From Leptospira interrogans (lineage in GTDB: Bacteria > Spirochaetota > Leptospiria > Leptospirales > Leptospiraceae), in contig NZ_FTNA01000001.1 of NCBI RefSeq assembly GCF_900156205.1, forward strand, positions 186,001 to 250,000: DNA of 64,000 nt, written 5' to 3'. The notes under the pieces are model-generated. The model saw only the letters and a list, made by a program, of their open reading frames with translations, did not search any database and was not told where the DNA came from. Below, piece by piece: positions 51,172 through 62,144 of the stretch. Both the position numbers and the translations under genes were made by a program. How positions within the stretch are numbered: the stretch's first letter is position 1; the number at the start of each line of letters is the position of its first letter.

Positions 51172-52577
51172 TTAAAAGGAATATTTTCCAGACTCTAAAA
51201 TTCTAGTTTTTAAATCTGATATTCTCCGAGGTAGTGTTTCGTTATTTTGAATTACAACCTCTCCCACGATGGAAATTTTTTGATCGAATAGAACTTCTCC
51301 TTGAACGGTAAGAGAAGAACAAAGTTCTAAAGAAGGAATTTCTGGAAAAAGTCGATTAAAGTCTCCAATCTTTTTGTAATATCTTTCATCCAGATAAATC
51401 AGTATTTCGCCTAACCCGGATTCTTTTCTTTTGTCGGACATGGTAATAGAATAGTTTTCTAAAAGGTGATACGCATCCGATCTACGAGCGAGGTAATCCT
51501 CGCACTTTTTTACAGGAGCAAATCTATCTCTAGGAATGATGATCCCTTTGACCTTTTCAAAATTTCGGATCGCGGAACCCATCGCAGTTTCGAGCTGTAG
51601 AACTTCTTGTCCTTCGATCGTTTTTGGATTTACTATCAGAGAAAGTTCAAAACTTCCGAGAAGAATTCTTTGTCGAAGGGCAACCAAATCGATCCAAAGA
51701 TTGTTTGTTGAAAAAGTCCTGAACTTACCTAAACCTTCAAATTCGTGCATGTGTTCGGGTGGAACCTGAGCCGTTTCGAGGAGTTGATAATTCTCCGCTC
51801 TTCCGGCAATCATTCTTTTGTAGATCGCTCCGCCCTTTTTATCCGCAAGAGTTTTAGGAGTCATCTCCATACAAAATTCCAGTTTCTCTTTCAACATATA
51901 GGAAAGAATTCCTGGATGTACCGTAGCTCCTAAGTTGTCTCCGTTGGATACAAAAGCAATTTTGTATCCGTTTTGAATGAGAGTGTCTAAAAGCCCAGTT
52001 TCCAAAAGAGAAATCCATATATCACCGTGACCGGGAGGACACCATTCTTCATCCGGATTCTTGCAGCTAATAGGTGTTAGGTCCTTTTTCAAAAGACGAG
52101 GCACTTTATGTTGTAAAAAAGAAGTGGGAAATTTTTGACGGAATCCGATCCGATTCAACTCCTCTTGACTTTCCTTTTGTGTATTAAAACTGTCCATTAG
52201 AATCAAAGGAACAGACACATTATATTTTTTTTCAATGACCTCAGATTGTTTCGCAACGATTTCTAAAAAGGACATTCCATTTTTGAGTTCAATTAAAGAT
52301 TTAGGACCGGAGAGTCCCATAGAAGTTCCAAGTCCACCATTGAGTTTGATAACGACTAAGTTTTTAAGAATCGAAGGCTCGGGAGCATTCTCACTTTCAA
52401 TTTGTTCTAAAGTAATCTCGTCCGCTTTAGGATCTAGATCTCCTACTTCTTCCCAGCGAACCATTCCGGTTTCTCCGTTTCGAACCAGATCGGTTTTTTT
52501 CAAAAAGTCTTGGATAAAAGCAGAAGATAAACCTTCGGAAGTCATTTTATTTTGGATGAGTTCATCCGATTTCGATT

Positions 52578-52590
<13 letters not shown>
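51172..52590 (-). CDS. UTP-glucose-1-phosphate uridylyltransferase (eukaryotic UGP type)
   Basis: A 472-residue enzyme of the UDPGP family found in eukaryotes and some bacteria rather than the smaller bacterial GalU. The nucleotide-binding loop LNGGLGTSMGLSGPKSL is visible at about residues 83-99, with NSFNTQ-like segment (LMDSFNTQKES), PPGHGDIWISL and FVSNGDNLGATV, all family signatures, and the NLWIDL segment near residue 295. The reaction makes UDP-glucose from UTP and glucose-1-phosphate for glycan synthesis. The length matches the family. Overlaps the 3' end of the upstream small exported-protein gene by 13 bp. Confidence 0.9.
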
Positions 52591-53004
<414 letters not shown>

Positions 53005-53014
53005 GTCTTTTCAC

Positions 53015-53954
<940 letters not shown>

Positions 53955-53994
53955 TTGTAGTTTTTAGAAAATGGAATTTCCAAATCTTAAAGAT

Positions 53995-54186
53995 TAGAAT
54001 TGTCGAAAATTCCATATTGGAATAAGCAAAATTGCTTCAATTGTCCATTTTACTGATCTCTATAAAATTGAGTACCGTTAATTTTATCATAAAACACTGA
54101 TCCCATGCAAAATATTAGATATTTTATTATATAGTTATGAGTAATACAACGGAAACAGATGGAAAATTAATTTTTCAAAAACTCTA
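53995..54186. repeat. Family F element interrupted by a B element (copy F2)
   Basis: Left terminus TAGAATTGTCGAAAATTCC and right terminus ATTTTTCAAAAACTCTA match the F1 ends. The interior blocks gcttcaattgtccattt and cggaaacagatgg align to F1 on either side of the inserted B7. Confidence 0.75.
54051..54143 (+). repeat. Family B element inserted in an F element (copy B7)
   Basis: TActgatctctataaaattg at the left and ttattatatagttatgagTA at the right, 93 bp, ends imperfectly complementary, TA at both edges. It splits the F2 interior exactly where F1 is continuous. Confidence 0.8.
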
Positions 54187-54736
54187 TCGATTTATAAAAT
54201 TGCAACTTGCAAAAATTTTCTTAACTTAATAAAATTCTAATATATTTAAAAAATTATTCACAAACTTACATTTAATGAATTTATAAGAATTCTTTTATAT
54301 AATTCTTATTTTAAATGAATATTACATCTTGGAAGTAACTTTCGAATCCAGTAAAAATTTTTGCCGGGCTTAAAATCTATTCAAAAACTAAAATTTCAGA
54401 ATATAAGAACTCATACTTTTTATAATTTTTACATCGAATTCAAATTCTCTTCTTATAGATTTACAAACTACAAAGTAGTGTGTTACTCACTAAGTTACAA
54501 AAGTAGTTCAGATAAATTAGCTAATTTTTTTTAGAAAAGTAAATTTAAGAAGCGACAAACTCGTGTTATTTGATGTTTAAAGTGTTTTAAAAATAGAATT
54601 TAATATGACTTTTTAAAATTAAATTCGTTTTTATTAAAAATATATCGCCAATATTACTCATATTGGATGGATATTGCCAAAATTAACCAATAGTTTAAGA
54701 GTTCATTCTACAAAACAACATTCAGGAGAATTATCA

Positions 54737-55855
54737 ATGAAGAATGAATTGAAGCTTAAAATTAGAAGTCTCTGGGGGATACTTTCTGTATTGTTTGCCC
54801 TTGTAGTAACACAATCAGCCTTCGCTATAAGTTATGAGAAAAAGATTTTGACGTATAATGTTGTCGGTCGAAACGCCAGCAATATGACAACGAACTACAA
54901 ATTAAATGTAATTCAATATCGTAACACATCTTTCATAGAAACTCTAGGCGCTAAGAACGTATTGTGTGTTCACGGTTTTGGAGACACTAGTACCATCTTT
55001 GAACCGCTCGCAAAACAACTGATCTTAAAGGGAAAGGCGAATAACGTTTATATTTTGGATCTTCCTGGACATGGTGGTAGTACAATGACAAAGGGTACGG
55101 CCGCATATCCTTCGAATGTAAGCGAACTAACGGTCCAAAATTATGAAGAAGCAACTCGTGCTTTGTTAGATACCATGCCATCCACAATGATTTGGCCGGA
55201 TCTACCCGACACAATTGTAGGTCATAGTATTGGTGGGTTAGTAGTACAACTTCTACAGAATAAACTAAAAAATCAAAATTCTAGTTTGTTCAAACAATAC
55301 AAAATTACAAGTACCGTACTGATCGCGAGCGATATTCCATATCCTCTTCCTTGGTCTGGAAGCGACGTAACAATGGGCGATCCAAACTATAACCAGTCAG
55401 CAAAAGCTTTTGTATGGAATTTTAAAGTAGAAAGAATCTTATCTTCCTCCCCTCTTGTAATTGGTTTATTTGTAGAAAGTCCGGACGATTTTTTTATCAA
55501 TACTAAATATTCCGTAAATGGAATACCAGTAACCGGAGCCCCTACACCTGCTCAAGTTGAAGTTATGAATGTATTAGAACCTTATCGTGCAGCTGCAAAC
55601 ATCGTAGGTTTAGATCCTAGCGGGCAAACACAAAACGCTGTTCCTCGTATACCTGTTACAAGGGGAATCTGGAGTGGAGAAAATCTAAAAGTCGTTTGGT
55701 TAGATAAGGACGTATTTTTTACTAAACAAGAAACTCAGAACTTGGCAAATTATCTAGATCCAGGTCAGATAGGAGTGATGGTAACAATTTCAGATCCCGA
55801 AGCAGTCCATGGTACTCCGTTTTCAAAACCTAGTTTGTTAATTCCATTATTCTAA
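54737..55855 (+). CDS. Secreted alpha/beta hydrolase
   Basis: A 372-residue protein from the ATG at 54737 with AGGAG eight bases upstream; the longer frame from 54674 would bury the signal peptide (MKNELKLKIRSLWGILSVLFALVVTQSAFA, cleavage after AFA). The hydrolase core shows the oxyanion-hole region VLCVHGFGDTSTIF, an Asp-strand ILDLPGHGGS, nucleophile S164 in VGHSIGGLV, a C-terminal Asp in VVWLDKDVFF and the catalytic His in AVHGTPF near the end. All triad candidates are present. The substrate is unknown; the family includes lipases, esterases and epoxide hydrolases. Next to repeats on both sides. Confidence 0.85.
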   Translation: MKNELKLKIRSLWGILSVLFALVVTQSAFAISYEKKILTYNVVGRNASNMTTNYKLNVIQYRNTSFIETLGAKNVLCVHGFGDTSTIFEPLAKQLILKGKANNVYILDLPGHGGSTMTKGTAAYPSNVSELTVQNYEEATRALLDTMPSTMIWPDLPDTIVGHSIGGLVVQLLQNKLKNQNSSLFKQYKITSTVLIASDIPYPLPWSGSDVTMGDPNYNQSAKAFVWNFKVERILSSSPLVIGLFVESPDDFFINTKYSVNGIPVTGAPTPAQVEVMNVLEPYRAAANIVGLDPSGQTQNAVPRIPVTRGIWSGENLKVVWLDKDVFFTKQETQNLANYLDPGQIGVMVTISDPEAVHGTPFSKPSLLIPLF

Positions 55856-56113
55856 ATAACATAAATTTGGTATAATGCGAAAAAAGATTGATATGGGAAA
55901 ACTCAGCGTCTCGCTTCTTAAATGCCGATTCTAAAAAAAGCATTCACCGCTGAGTTTTCCGGTTCACGTTTTAGGTGCCCGACAAATCGTATTCTATAAT
56001 AAATTAAACTAAAGACGATATAACGTTTACTGCATGTAATTTGTTGACCAGAACGAAAGATCCGGGTCCGGCTGCCACAAGCAGTCGGATTTGCTTGTGC
56101 CAAATTCACATTA
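55854..56113 (-). repeat. Family D element, reversed (copy D6)
   Basis: Begins taaataacataaatttggta, right after the hydrolase stop, and ends ccaaattcacattaaataat; ends are inverted repeats. Interior contains gagttttccggttc, attctataataaatt and gcttgtgcca in reverse of the D1 order. Confidence 0.65.
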
Positions 56114-56337
56114 AATAATGTGAGTTCGGCGTAAGAAGCTCATGACTCTGAAAAAGTTGGAATCTAAACTTTACAGATCGATTCTTTAAATGTGTGAATT
56201 CTCACAATTTATAATAATTGAATTTGTCTGTAAAATGATGCGGGAACTACTACAAATCACGATTTTACGAACAAATTCTAAAATTGTAGGAACTCATACT
56301 TTTAGAAAAATTTTTCTTACTCACATTAAATAATTAT
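56111..56337 (-). repeat. Family C element, reversed and near complete (copy C8)
   Basis: Left terminus attaaataatgtgagttcgg, right terminus ttactcacattaaataatta; inverted repeats. Interior: ctttacagatcgattct, gggaactactacaaatcacg, aattgtaggaactcatactt in reverse of the C order. Shares its left boundary with D6, so the two are adjacent. Confidence 0.75.
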
Positions 56338-56422
56338 TTTAGATAATTAAAATATTTTATTATTCTTATATATCTATGAATGCCGCTAAATAAGATTAAA
56401 AGAAACCACTATAAATCCAAAT

Positions 56423-57373
56423 TCATTTTATAGTGGTTTCCTTTTCCAATTTTCTCCAAAAAACCGCAAGTAGACTTCCAATCAGTGAATGAACAAGGCT
56501 AGAAATTGCTGCAGGAATGGCAACCAAAGGATCAGGAAAATTATTTCTAGAGAGAACAACTCCCAAACCAGAATTTTGCATACCTACTTCGATCGAAATC
56601 GTTCTAGAAATTTTCTGTTTTCGGATGAACAACCAAGATATAACATAACCAAAAAAGAAACCGGATATGTGCAAACTTAAAACCGCAAAAATTAATATTC
56701 CAGCTGATTGTAGAATCTTTTCTTTTCCGGCTCCTAAAATAGAAGATACAATCATAGTAATTAAAAATACCGCTACCAACGGTGAAACGGCTTGAATCTT
56801 TTTAGAAACTTCTGGAAAATAAACATTCAATAAAACTCCCAAAACTATCGGAAAAATGACTACCTGAAACGTATCCAAAAACAACCCGCTTGTAGATACA
56901 TCGATTCCTTTCCCTATCAAAAAAAGTGTAAGTAATGGAGTCATAAACACGGAAAGAATCGTAGAAGACGCAGTCATAGAAACCGAAAGCGCCAAATCTC
57001 CTTTTGCAAGATATGTAATAACGTTAGACGCAACACCTCCGGGACAACAGGAAACCACTACAAGTCCAGTTGCAAGAGGTATCGGAAGATCGAGTAGGAC
57101 TCCGATCCCCCAACCTGAAACAGGCATCACCGTATATTGTAATGCTACTCCTATAAAAACGGGAATTGGGGTTTTAAATATATTTCTAAAGTCCCTCGGT
57201 AAAAGTGTAATTCCCATACCTAACATTGTAAAACCAAGACCGTATGTAATTGCCGGCCCGGTAAACCAAGTAAACCATTGCGGAAAGAAAAAAGAAAGAA
57301 TAGACCCGATCAGGACCCAAGCTGGAAACAAAAGTGTACCAACTTCTCCGATTTTTTGTAGTTTAGTTTCCAC
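56423..57373 (-). CDS. Bile acid:sodium symporter (BASS) family transporter
   Basis: A 316-residue membrane protein with about nine to ten helices. The family motif region is visible: VVVSCCPGGVASNVITYLAKGDLALS (around residues 106-131), with paired helices typical of the inverted-repeat BASS fold, and a later segment EVGMQNSGLGVVLS near residue 270. BASS proteins move bile acids, pyruvate, pantoate or other organic anions with sodium; the substrate is not determinable here. The start appears to be GTG at 57373 and has no strong ribosome binding site. Confidence 0.85.
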   Translation of the reverse strand: METKLQKIGEVGTLLFPAWVLIGSILSFFFPQWFTWFTGPAITYGLGFTMLGMGITLLPRDFRNIFKTPIPVFIGVALQYTVMPVSGWGIGVLLDLPIPLATGLVVVSCCPGGVASNVITYLAKGDLALSVSMTASSTILSVFMTPLLTLFLIGKGIDVSTSGLFLDTFQVVIFPIVLGVLLNVYFPEVSKKIQAVSPLVAVFLITMIVSSILGAGKEKILQSAGILIFAVLSLHISGFFFGYVISWLFIRKQKISRTISIEVGMQNSGLGVVLSRNNFPDPLVAIPAAISSLVHSLIGSLLAVFWRKLEKETTIK

Positions 57374-57536
57374 TGAAATTTAAATATTACCCTTTTTTAA
57401 AATACTAAATCTAAAACTTATCCTGGAGAATTTTTAATAAAACGTGGTAGCTCCTACATTTAAAAATTTTGAATGTTTAACAACCCACCGATTACATTGC
57501 TACTATAAATCTGTCCTTTTTACTATTTTAGAATTT

Positions 57537-57738
57537 AAGTAACGTGAATTCGACCGTAAGAAAATGAGAAAGAACTTTCTAAAATTATAAACTTTTACAA
57601 TTTTAAAATTTGTTCGTCAAATCGTGATTTGTAATAGTTCCTACATTTTCAAAATAGATTTACAAAGTTTAGATTCCAGCTTCTTTCAGAAAAATGAATC
57701 ATAATTCCTTATGCCGAAAACCCACGTAAATTAAGTAG
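57537..57738 (+). repeat. Family C element (copy C9)
   Basis: Left terminus aagtaacgtgaattcgaccg, right terminus ttatgccgaaaacccacgta; interior gagaaagaactttctaaaat, tttgttcgtcaaatcgtgat, gtaatagttcctacatttt and ttacaaagtttagattccag. Confidence 0.7.
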
Positions 57739-57816
57739 AATCCAGAATTCTAACTCTAAAACAAAGATTCGCTTTAAAATTTATATTATCCTAATTTCTT
57801 ACACCAAATTTACGTT

Positions 57817-57923
57817 AAAACCTCTCTATAAAACCGTTTTTCATTTTTGTGACAAGCCGCAAAACGAAGATTTGATGCAAAAATTTGACATACGATCCTT
57901 CTTTTTGAATTTACAGAGGTTTC
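57817..57923. repeat. Family E element (copy E3)
   Basis: AAAACCTCTCTATAAAAC at the left and TTTACAGAGGTTT at the right; interior catttttgtgacaagccgca resembles E2. Confidence 0.6.
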
Positions 57924-58034
57924 CTTAAAACACGAACGGGTGTTATAAAATTTTAGAATATAAAGCCTTATGGATCAACATTCACCCAGCAAAGCACAAT
58001 ATAATTACTTCGCATTGTTAACCGAATTCACATT

Positions 58035-58249
58035 AAGAACGTGTCCCAAAACCTCAAAGAATTTGCGCGATAATTCTTTAGAAATTTTTAATAAAATACA
58101 GTAGTTCCTACAAAAACCGTCACATTTGATAATTTGTGAACTTTCAAGTAATTCTAATATTGTTAAATTTTTGTGAGAGTTCCCACATTTTGTGAAACTC
58201 AGCAAACACCTTCCTAAGGGTCGGTGTTTAGGTTTTGGGACGTTCTAAG
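58035..58249 (+). repeat. Family A element with complete termini (copy A6)
   Basis: Left end ttaagaacgtgtcccaaaacc and right end ggttttgggacgttctaag; good inverted repeats. Interior order as in A1: cgataattctttagaaattt, gtagttcctacaaaaacc, ataatttgtgaactttcaag, gagagttcccacattttgtg, then actcagcaaacacc. The best complete A copy. Confidence 0.75.
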
Positions 58250-58264
58250 TAGCAAATCCCCAAC

Positions 58265-59416
<1,152 letters not shown>

Positions 59417-59426
59417 TCCTTACTGT

Positions 59427-60296
59427 TTACCTTTTTTTCTTAGATTTTTTTGGGGACGTTTTCTTTTTAGGAGCGGTTTTTTTTACCACCTTCTTTTTTA
59501 AGGGCTTTTTAGATTTTGCCACCGCTTTTTTAACAGCTACCTTTTTCTTAGAAGTTGTTTTCTTCGCTACTGATTTACTCGCTGTTTTTTTAGGAGCTAC
59601 TTTTTTGGCAGTTACAGTTGTCGCAGACTGTTTCGGCGCAGCCGCCTTAGTAGTTGTAACAGATGTAGTTTTGGGAGTAGAAGTTGTAGCAGAACTCGGC
59701 TTTTTAGACGGAGAAGTTGTTTTTACTGGCTTAGATTCTGCCTTTACCACTTCTTCCGCTTGTTCATCCCAGAAAAAAGTTCCTTGTCCAGAACCGGATT
59801 GAGATTGATCCAGACCGTTTAACTCAGTTTCCAGAAGAGATTGGTAGTTTTGATTATAATCTTTTAATTTTGTAAAAAGAGATTTGATATTCACATCTTC
59901 AAACTTGTTTGCAAGTTTTTCGTAAAAAGAAACTGCGTTCTCCGCTTCTCGAATCGCTAACTCAAGCGCTTCGTGCGCGTCTTTAGTTCCTGGACCGGAA
60001 ATAGTTCTCTCCACTTTGTTCATCAGTTTTTGAAGAGTCGAATCGTGGAATTTATGAATCGCAGCGAGTTGTTTTAGATTTGGAAGTTCCGATCCCTCCG
60101 CTTGTTCATACAATTCCGTAATGAATTTAATATGGTCGTCCACTTCTTCCGCAAGTCTTTCGAAAAGTTCCTTCGTATCTCCGGGAGGAAGTTTTTCATA
60201 CGTACTCATATAAAATTCGAAGTAATCCTTTTCGTGCTGAATCGCAGCTGCAACCGCTTCTAAAAAAGTCGTTTCTTTCAAAGGTTTAATATTCAT
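59427..60296 (-). CDS. Ferritin-like (rubrerythrin-type) protein with histone H1-like Lys/Ala/Thr/Ser tail
   Basis: A 289-residue protein. Residues 1-165 form a four-helix ferritin-like domain: AIQHEKDYFEFYM (E22) in helix 1, LAEEVDDHIKF (E50, E51, H55) in helix 2, AIREAENAVSFYEKLA in helix 3 and a helix 4 that lacks the usual ExxH. So the diiron site is only partly conserved. Residues about 189-289 are a low-complexity basic tail with repeats like KKTASKSVAKKTTSKKK and KKVVKKTAPKKKTSPKKSKKKR, which resembles eukaryotic histone H1 or the tail of chlamydial Hc2. Such tails bind DNA. GGGAGGAA eight bases upstream gives a very strong ribosome binding site. Likely co-transcribed with the class V aminotransferase gene downstream. 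Confidence 0.85.
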   Translation of the reverse strand: MNIKPLKETTFLEAVAAAIQHEKDYFEFYMSTYEKLPPGDTKELFERLAEEVDDHIKFITELYEQAEGSELPNLKQLAAIHKFHDSTLQKLMNKVERTISGPGTKDAHEALELAIREAENAVSFYEKLANKFEDVNIKSLFTKLKDYNQNYQSLLETELNGLDQSQSGSGQGTFFWDEQAEEVVKAESKPVKTTSPSKKPSSATTSTPKTTSVTTTKAAAPKQSATTVTAKKVAPKKTASKSVAKKTTSKKKVAVKKAVAKSKKPLKKKVVKKTAPKKKTSPKKSKKKR

Positions 60297-60358
60297 GATA
60301 AGATTCCTCCCGATTTCATTGCAATCTTAGTTAAGTTACAGACTGAATCAATAATTAT

Positions 60359-60985
60359 TTAATTTTCTTCCACAGATTCATAAATGAGAAACTGAGCGGC
60401 GTAGTAAGTCGACATGATCCAAACTCCAATCCAAGGAATCGGAACCGTAGTAAACTTTCTAGTAGCGATAAGACTATCCGATAAAATAAAAAGCAAAGAA
60501 CCTGCTAAAGATTTCCAGAACTCAGACTTAGAACATTCTCTGGAAACCGATCTCCAACCCATCACACAAATTGCAATCATATACACTCCGACAGGAACAT
60601 ACAAAGCAGTTCCGATTCCAGGAAGAATCCAAATGTAAAATGAAATCCCGAATACTAAATAAGGAACAGCTCGAATAATATGAACCGGATTTCCGACCGA
60701 AAAACCTACCGAATACAATATCTGTGCTATTAAAAAAGAACCAAGTCCAAAAACGAAATAATTTCCAGGAACGCCTAAAAATGCGTCTCCAAATAAAGAA
60801 AAGATCAGACCTGCAAAAATAAATTTTCCACCTTTTCCTTTCCAATTCCCTTCTAAAAAAGAGAAAAAAATCAAAACGAGAATCGGTGCGATTTTACTTC
60901 CTATCTTCAGAGTAACGTTATCTGGCACGAAATACAAAACGAGCAAATGAGCAACAGATACAATACAAAATAAGATTAAAATCAT
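60359..60985 (-). CDS. YhhN/TMEM86-family membrane protein (lysoplasmalogenase-like)
   Basis: A 208-residue protein with about eight hydrophobic helices filling the length. Family hallmarks are present: LIFSLFGDAFLGVPGNYFVFGLGSFLIAQILYSVGF in the middle, then LAGSLLFILSDSLIATRKF and STYYAAQFLI near the C-terminus, with acidic residues in helices (GD, SD). YhhN homologues such as TMEM86 cleave lysoplasmalogens, but for bacterial members this is often unproven. AAGGTT is upstream of the ATG. The gene is divergent from terC, with 87 bp between starts, and follows the ferritin-like gene by 62 bp in reading order upstream. Confidence 0.75.
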   Translation of the reverse strand: MILILFCIVSVAHLLVLYFVPDNVTLKIGSKIAPILVLIFFSFLEGNWKGKGGKFIFAGLIFSLFGDAFLGVPGNYFVFGLGSFLIAQILYSVGFSVGNPVHIIRAVPYLVFGISFYIWILPGIGTALYVPVGVYMIAICVMGWRSVSRECSKSEFWKSLAGSLLFILSDSLIATRKFTTVPIPWIGVWIMSTYYAAQFLIYESVEEN

Positions 60986-61072
60986 AGGAACCTTCTTATG
61001 GGAATTGCGATTGTAATTTTGTAAAGAACGGGAACTTTTGTCATCAAAGAATCAAGAAAAGAACGAGGGATT

Positions 61073-62053
61073 ATGGATTTTGGAGAATGGATCTTAATCG
61101 TCATATTTACGTTAGCTTTAGGCCTTCTCATCTATTTAGATCTATTCGTTCTCAATAAAAGAGCTCATAAAATTCCTCTCAGAAATTCAGTCTATTGGTC
61201 TCTCTTTTGGTTCAGTCTTGCAATTTCATTCAGTATTCTAATCTACTTTATGGATCAAACTCCAGAAGACCCAACCCGAGGTAAAACCAAGGCGCTTGAG
61301 TTTATCGCCGGTTATCTTTTGGAATATTCTCTTTCCGTGGATAACCTTTTTGTTTTTATCATAATCTTTCAGAATTTTAGAGTAACACCTCAATATCAGC
61401 CTTTGATTTTGAAATGGGGCATCATCGGTGCTTTGATTTTTAGAGCAATCATGATTTTTATAGGCGCGGGACTTATCTCTCAGTTTCACTGGATTTTATA
61501 TTTGTTCGGAATTCTTCTTTTATATACGGCTGTAAAAATGTTCACACACCAAGAAGAGGAAGACTTTAATCCTGAATCTTCTTCAGTAATCAAGTTCACA
61601 AAGAAAATTCTTCCGCTCAGCCAGGTGTATCATCCCGAAAAATTCGTAGTTTTAGAACATGGAAAGTATCTTTTTACTTCCACCTTCGTGACTCTATTGG
61701 TCGTGGAATTTAGCGATATTCTATTTGCACTCGATTCTATCCCTGCAATTTTTTCAATCACTACGGATGCGTTTATCGTCTATACATCAAATATATTTGC
61801 AATCTTAGGACTTCGTTCTTTATTTTTTATGCTTTCGGGTGTAATGGAACTGTTTATTTTTCTCAAAAAGGGAGTTTCAATTCTTCTTGCCTTTGTAGGA
61901 ATCAAACTACTTCTTCCACTCATTTCCCCCTATATTTTTGGACGCGAAATCCACATTCCGATTTTGATTTCTTTAGGAGTTATTTTAGGAACGCTTACCA
62001 TTTCAATTCTTGCTTCGGTTCCTCATTACCTCAAAATCAAAAAGGAGAATTAA
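61073..62053 (+). CDS. TerC-family integral membrane protein
   Basis: A 326-residue protein with about nine hydrophobic helices and the TerC family acidic intramembrane motifs: EYSLSVDNLFVFIIIF (about residues 87-103) and LVVEFSDILFALDSIPA (about 212-227). These two related segments are typical of TerC/Alx, some of which affect manganese handling, metal resistance or membrane protein insertion. A specific role cannot be inferred. The start has GAGGG a few bases upstream. Only 87 bp separate it from the divergent YhhN gene, so no riboswitch of the type seen before some alx genes fits there. Confidence 0.85.
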   Translation: MDFGEWILIVIFTLALGLLIYLDLFVLNKRAHKIPLRNSVYWSLFWFSLAISFSILIYFMDQTPEDPTRGKTKALEFIAGYLLEYSLSVDNLFVFIIIFQNFRVTPQYQPLILKWGIIGALIFRAIMIFIGAGLISQFHWILYLFGILLLYTAVKMFTHQEEEDFNPESSSVIKFTKKILPLSQVYHPEKFVVLEHGKYLFTSTFVTLLVVEFSDILFALDSIPAIFSITTDAFIVYTSNIFAILGLRSLFFMLSGVMELFIFLKKGVSILLAFVGIKLLLPLISPYIFGREIHIPILISLGVILGTLTISILASVPHYLKIKKEN

Positions 62054-62144
62054 AAACGGGTTTTTGACTTTACACCAAAGTATTACAAGGTTCCCTAGAA
62101 GGAGACCTCAACCAAATCCTCTCAAAAATTAGAGAACAATAAAC

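Larger units (their letters stand above)
53955..54736. other. Intergenic gap with a nested B-in-F element
   Basis: Starts with the F2 element (53995-54186) interrupted by B7 (54051-54143). The rest (54187-54736) is AT-rich with no other recognisable repeat or gene; AGGAG at 54724-54728 serves the next gene. Confidence 0.55.
57374..58264. other. Gap holding C, E and A elements
   Basis: Contains C9 (57537-57738), E3 (57817-57923) and A6 (58035-58249), plus an A-like fragment at about 57425-57475 (gaatttttaataaaacgtgg). Nothing else is recognised. Confidence 0.55.

Noticed and set aside
55918..56109. A 63-codon minus-strand ORF
   Set aside because: It lies inside the family D6 element; no independent support.
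58005..58205. A 66-codon ORF on the minus strand
   Set aside because: It is entirely inside the family A6 element and is explained by it.
60986..61072. Possible manganese riboswitch before the TerC gene
   Set aside because: Only 87 bp separate the divergent starts and no matching structure was seen.
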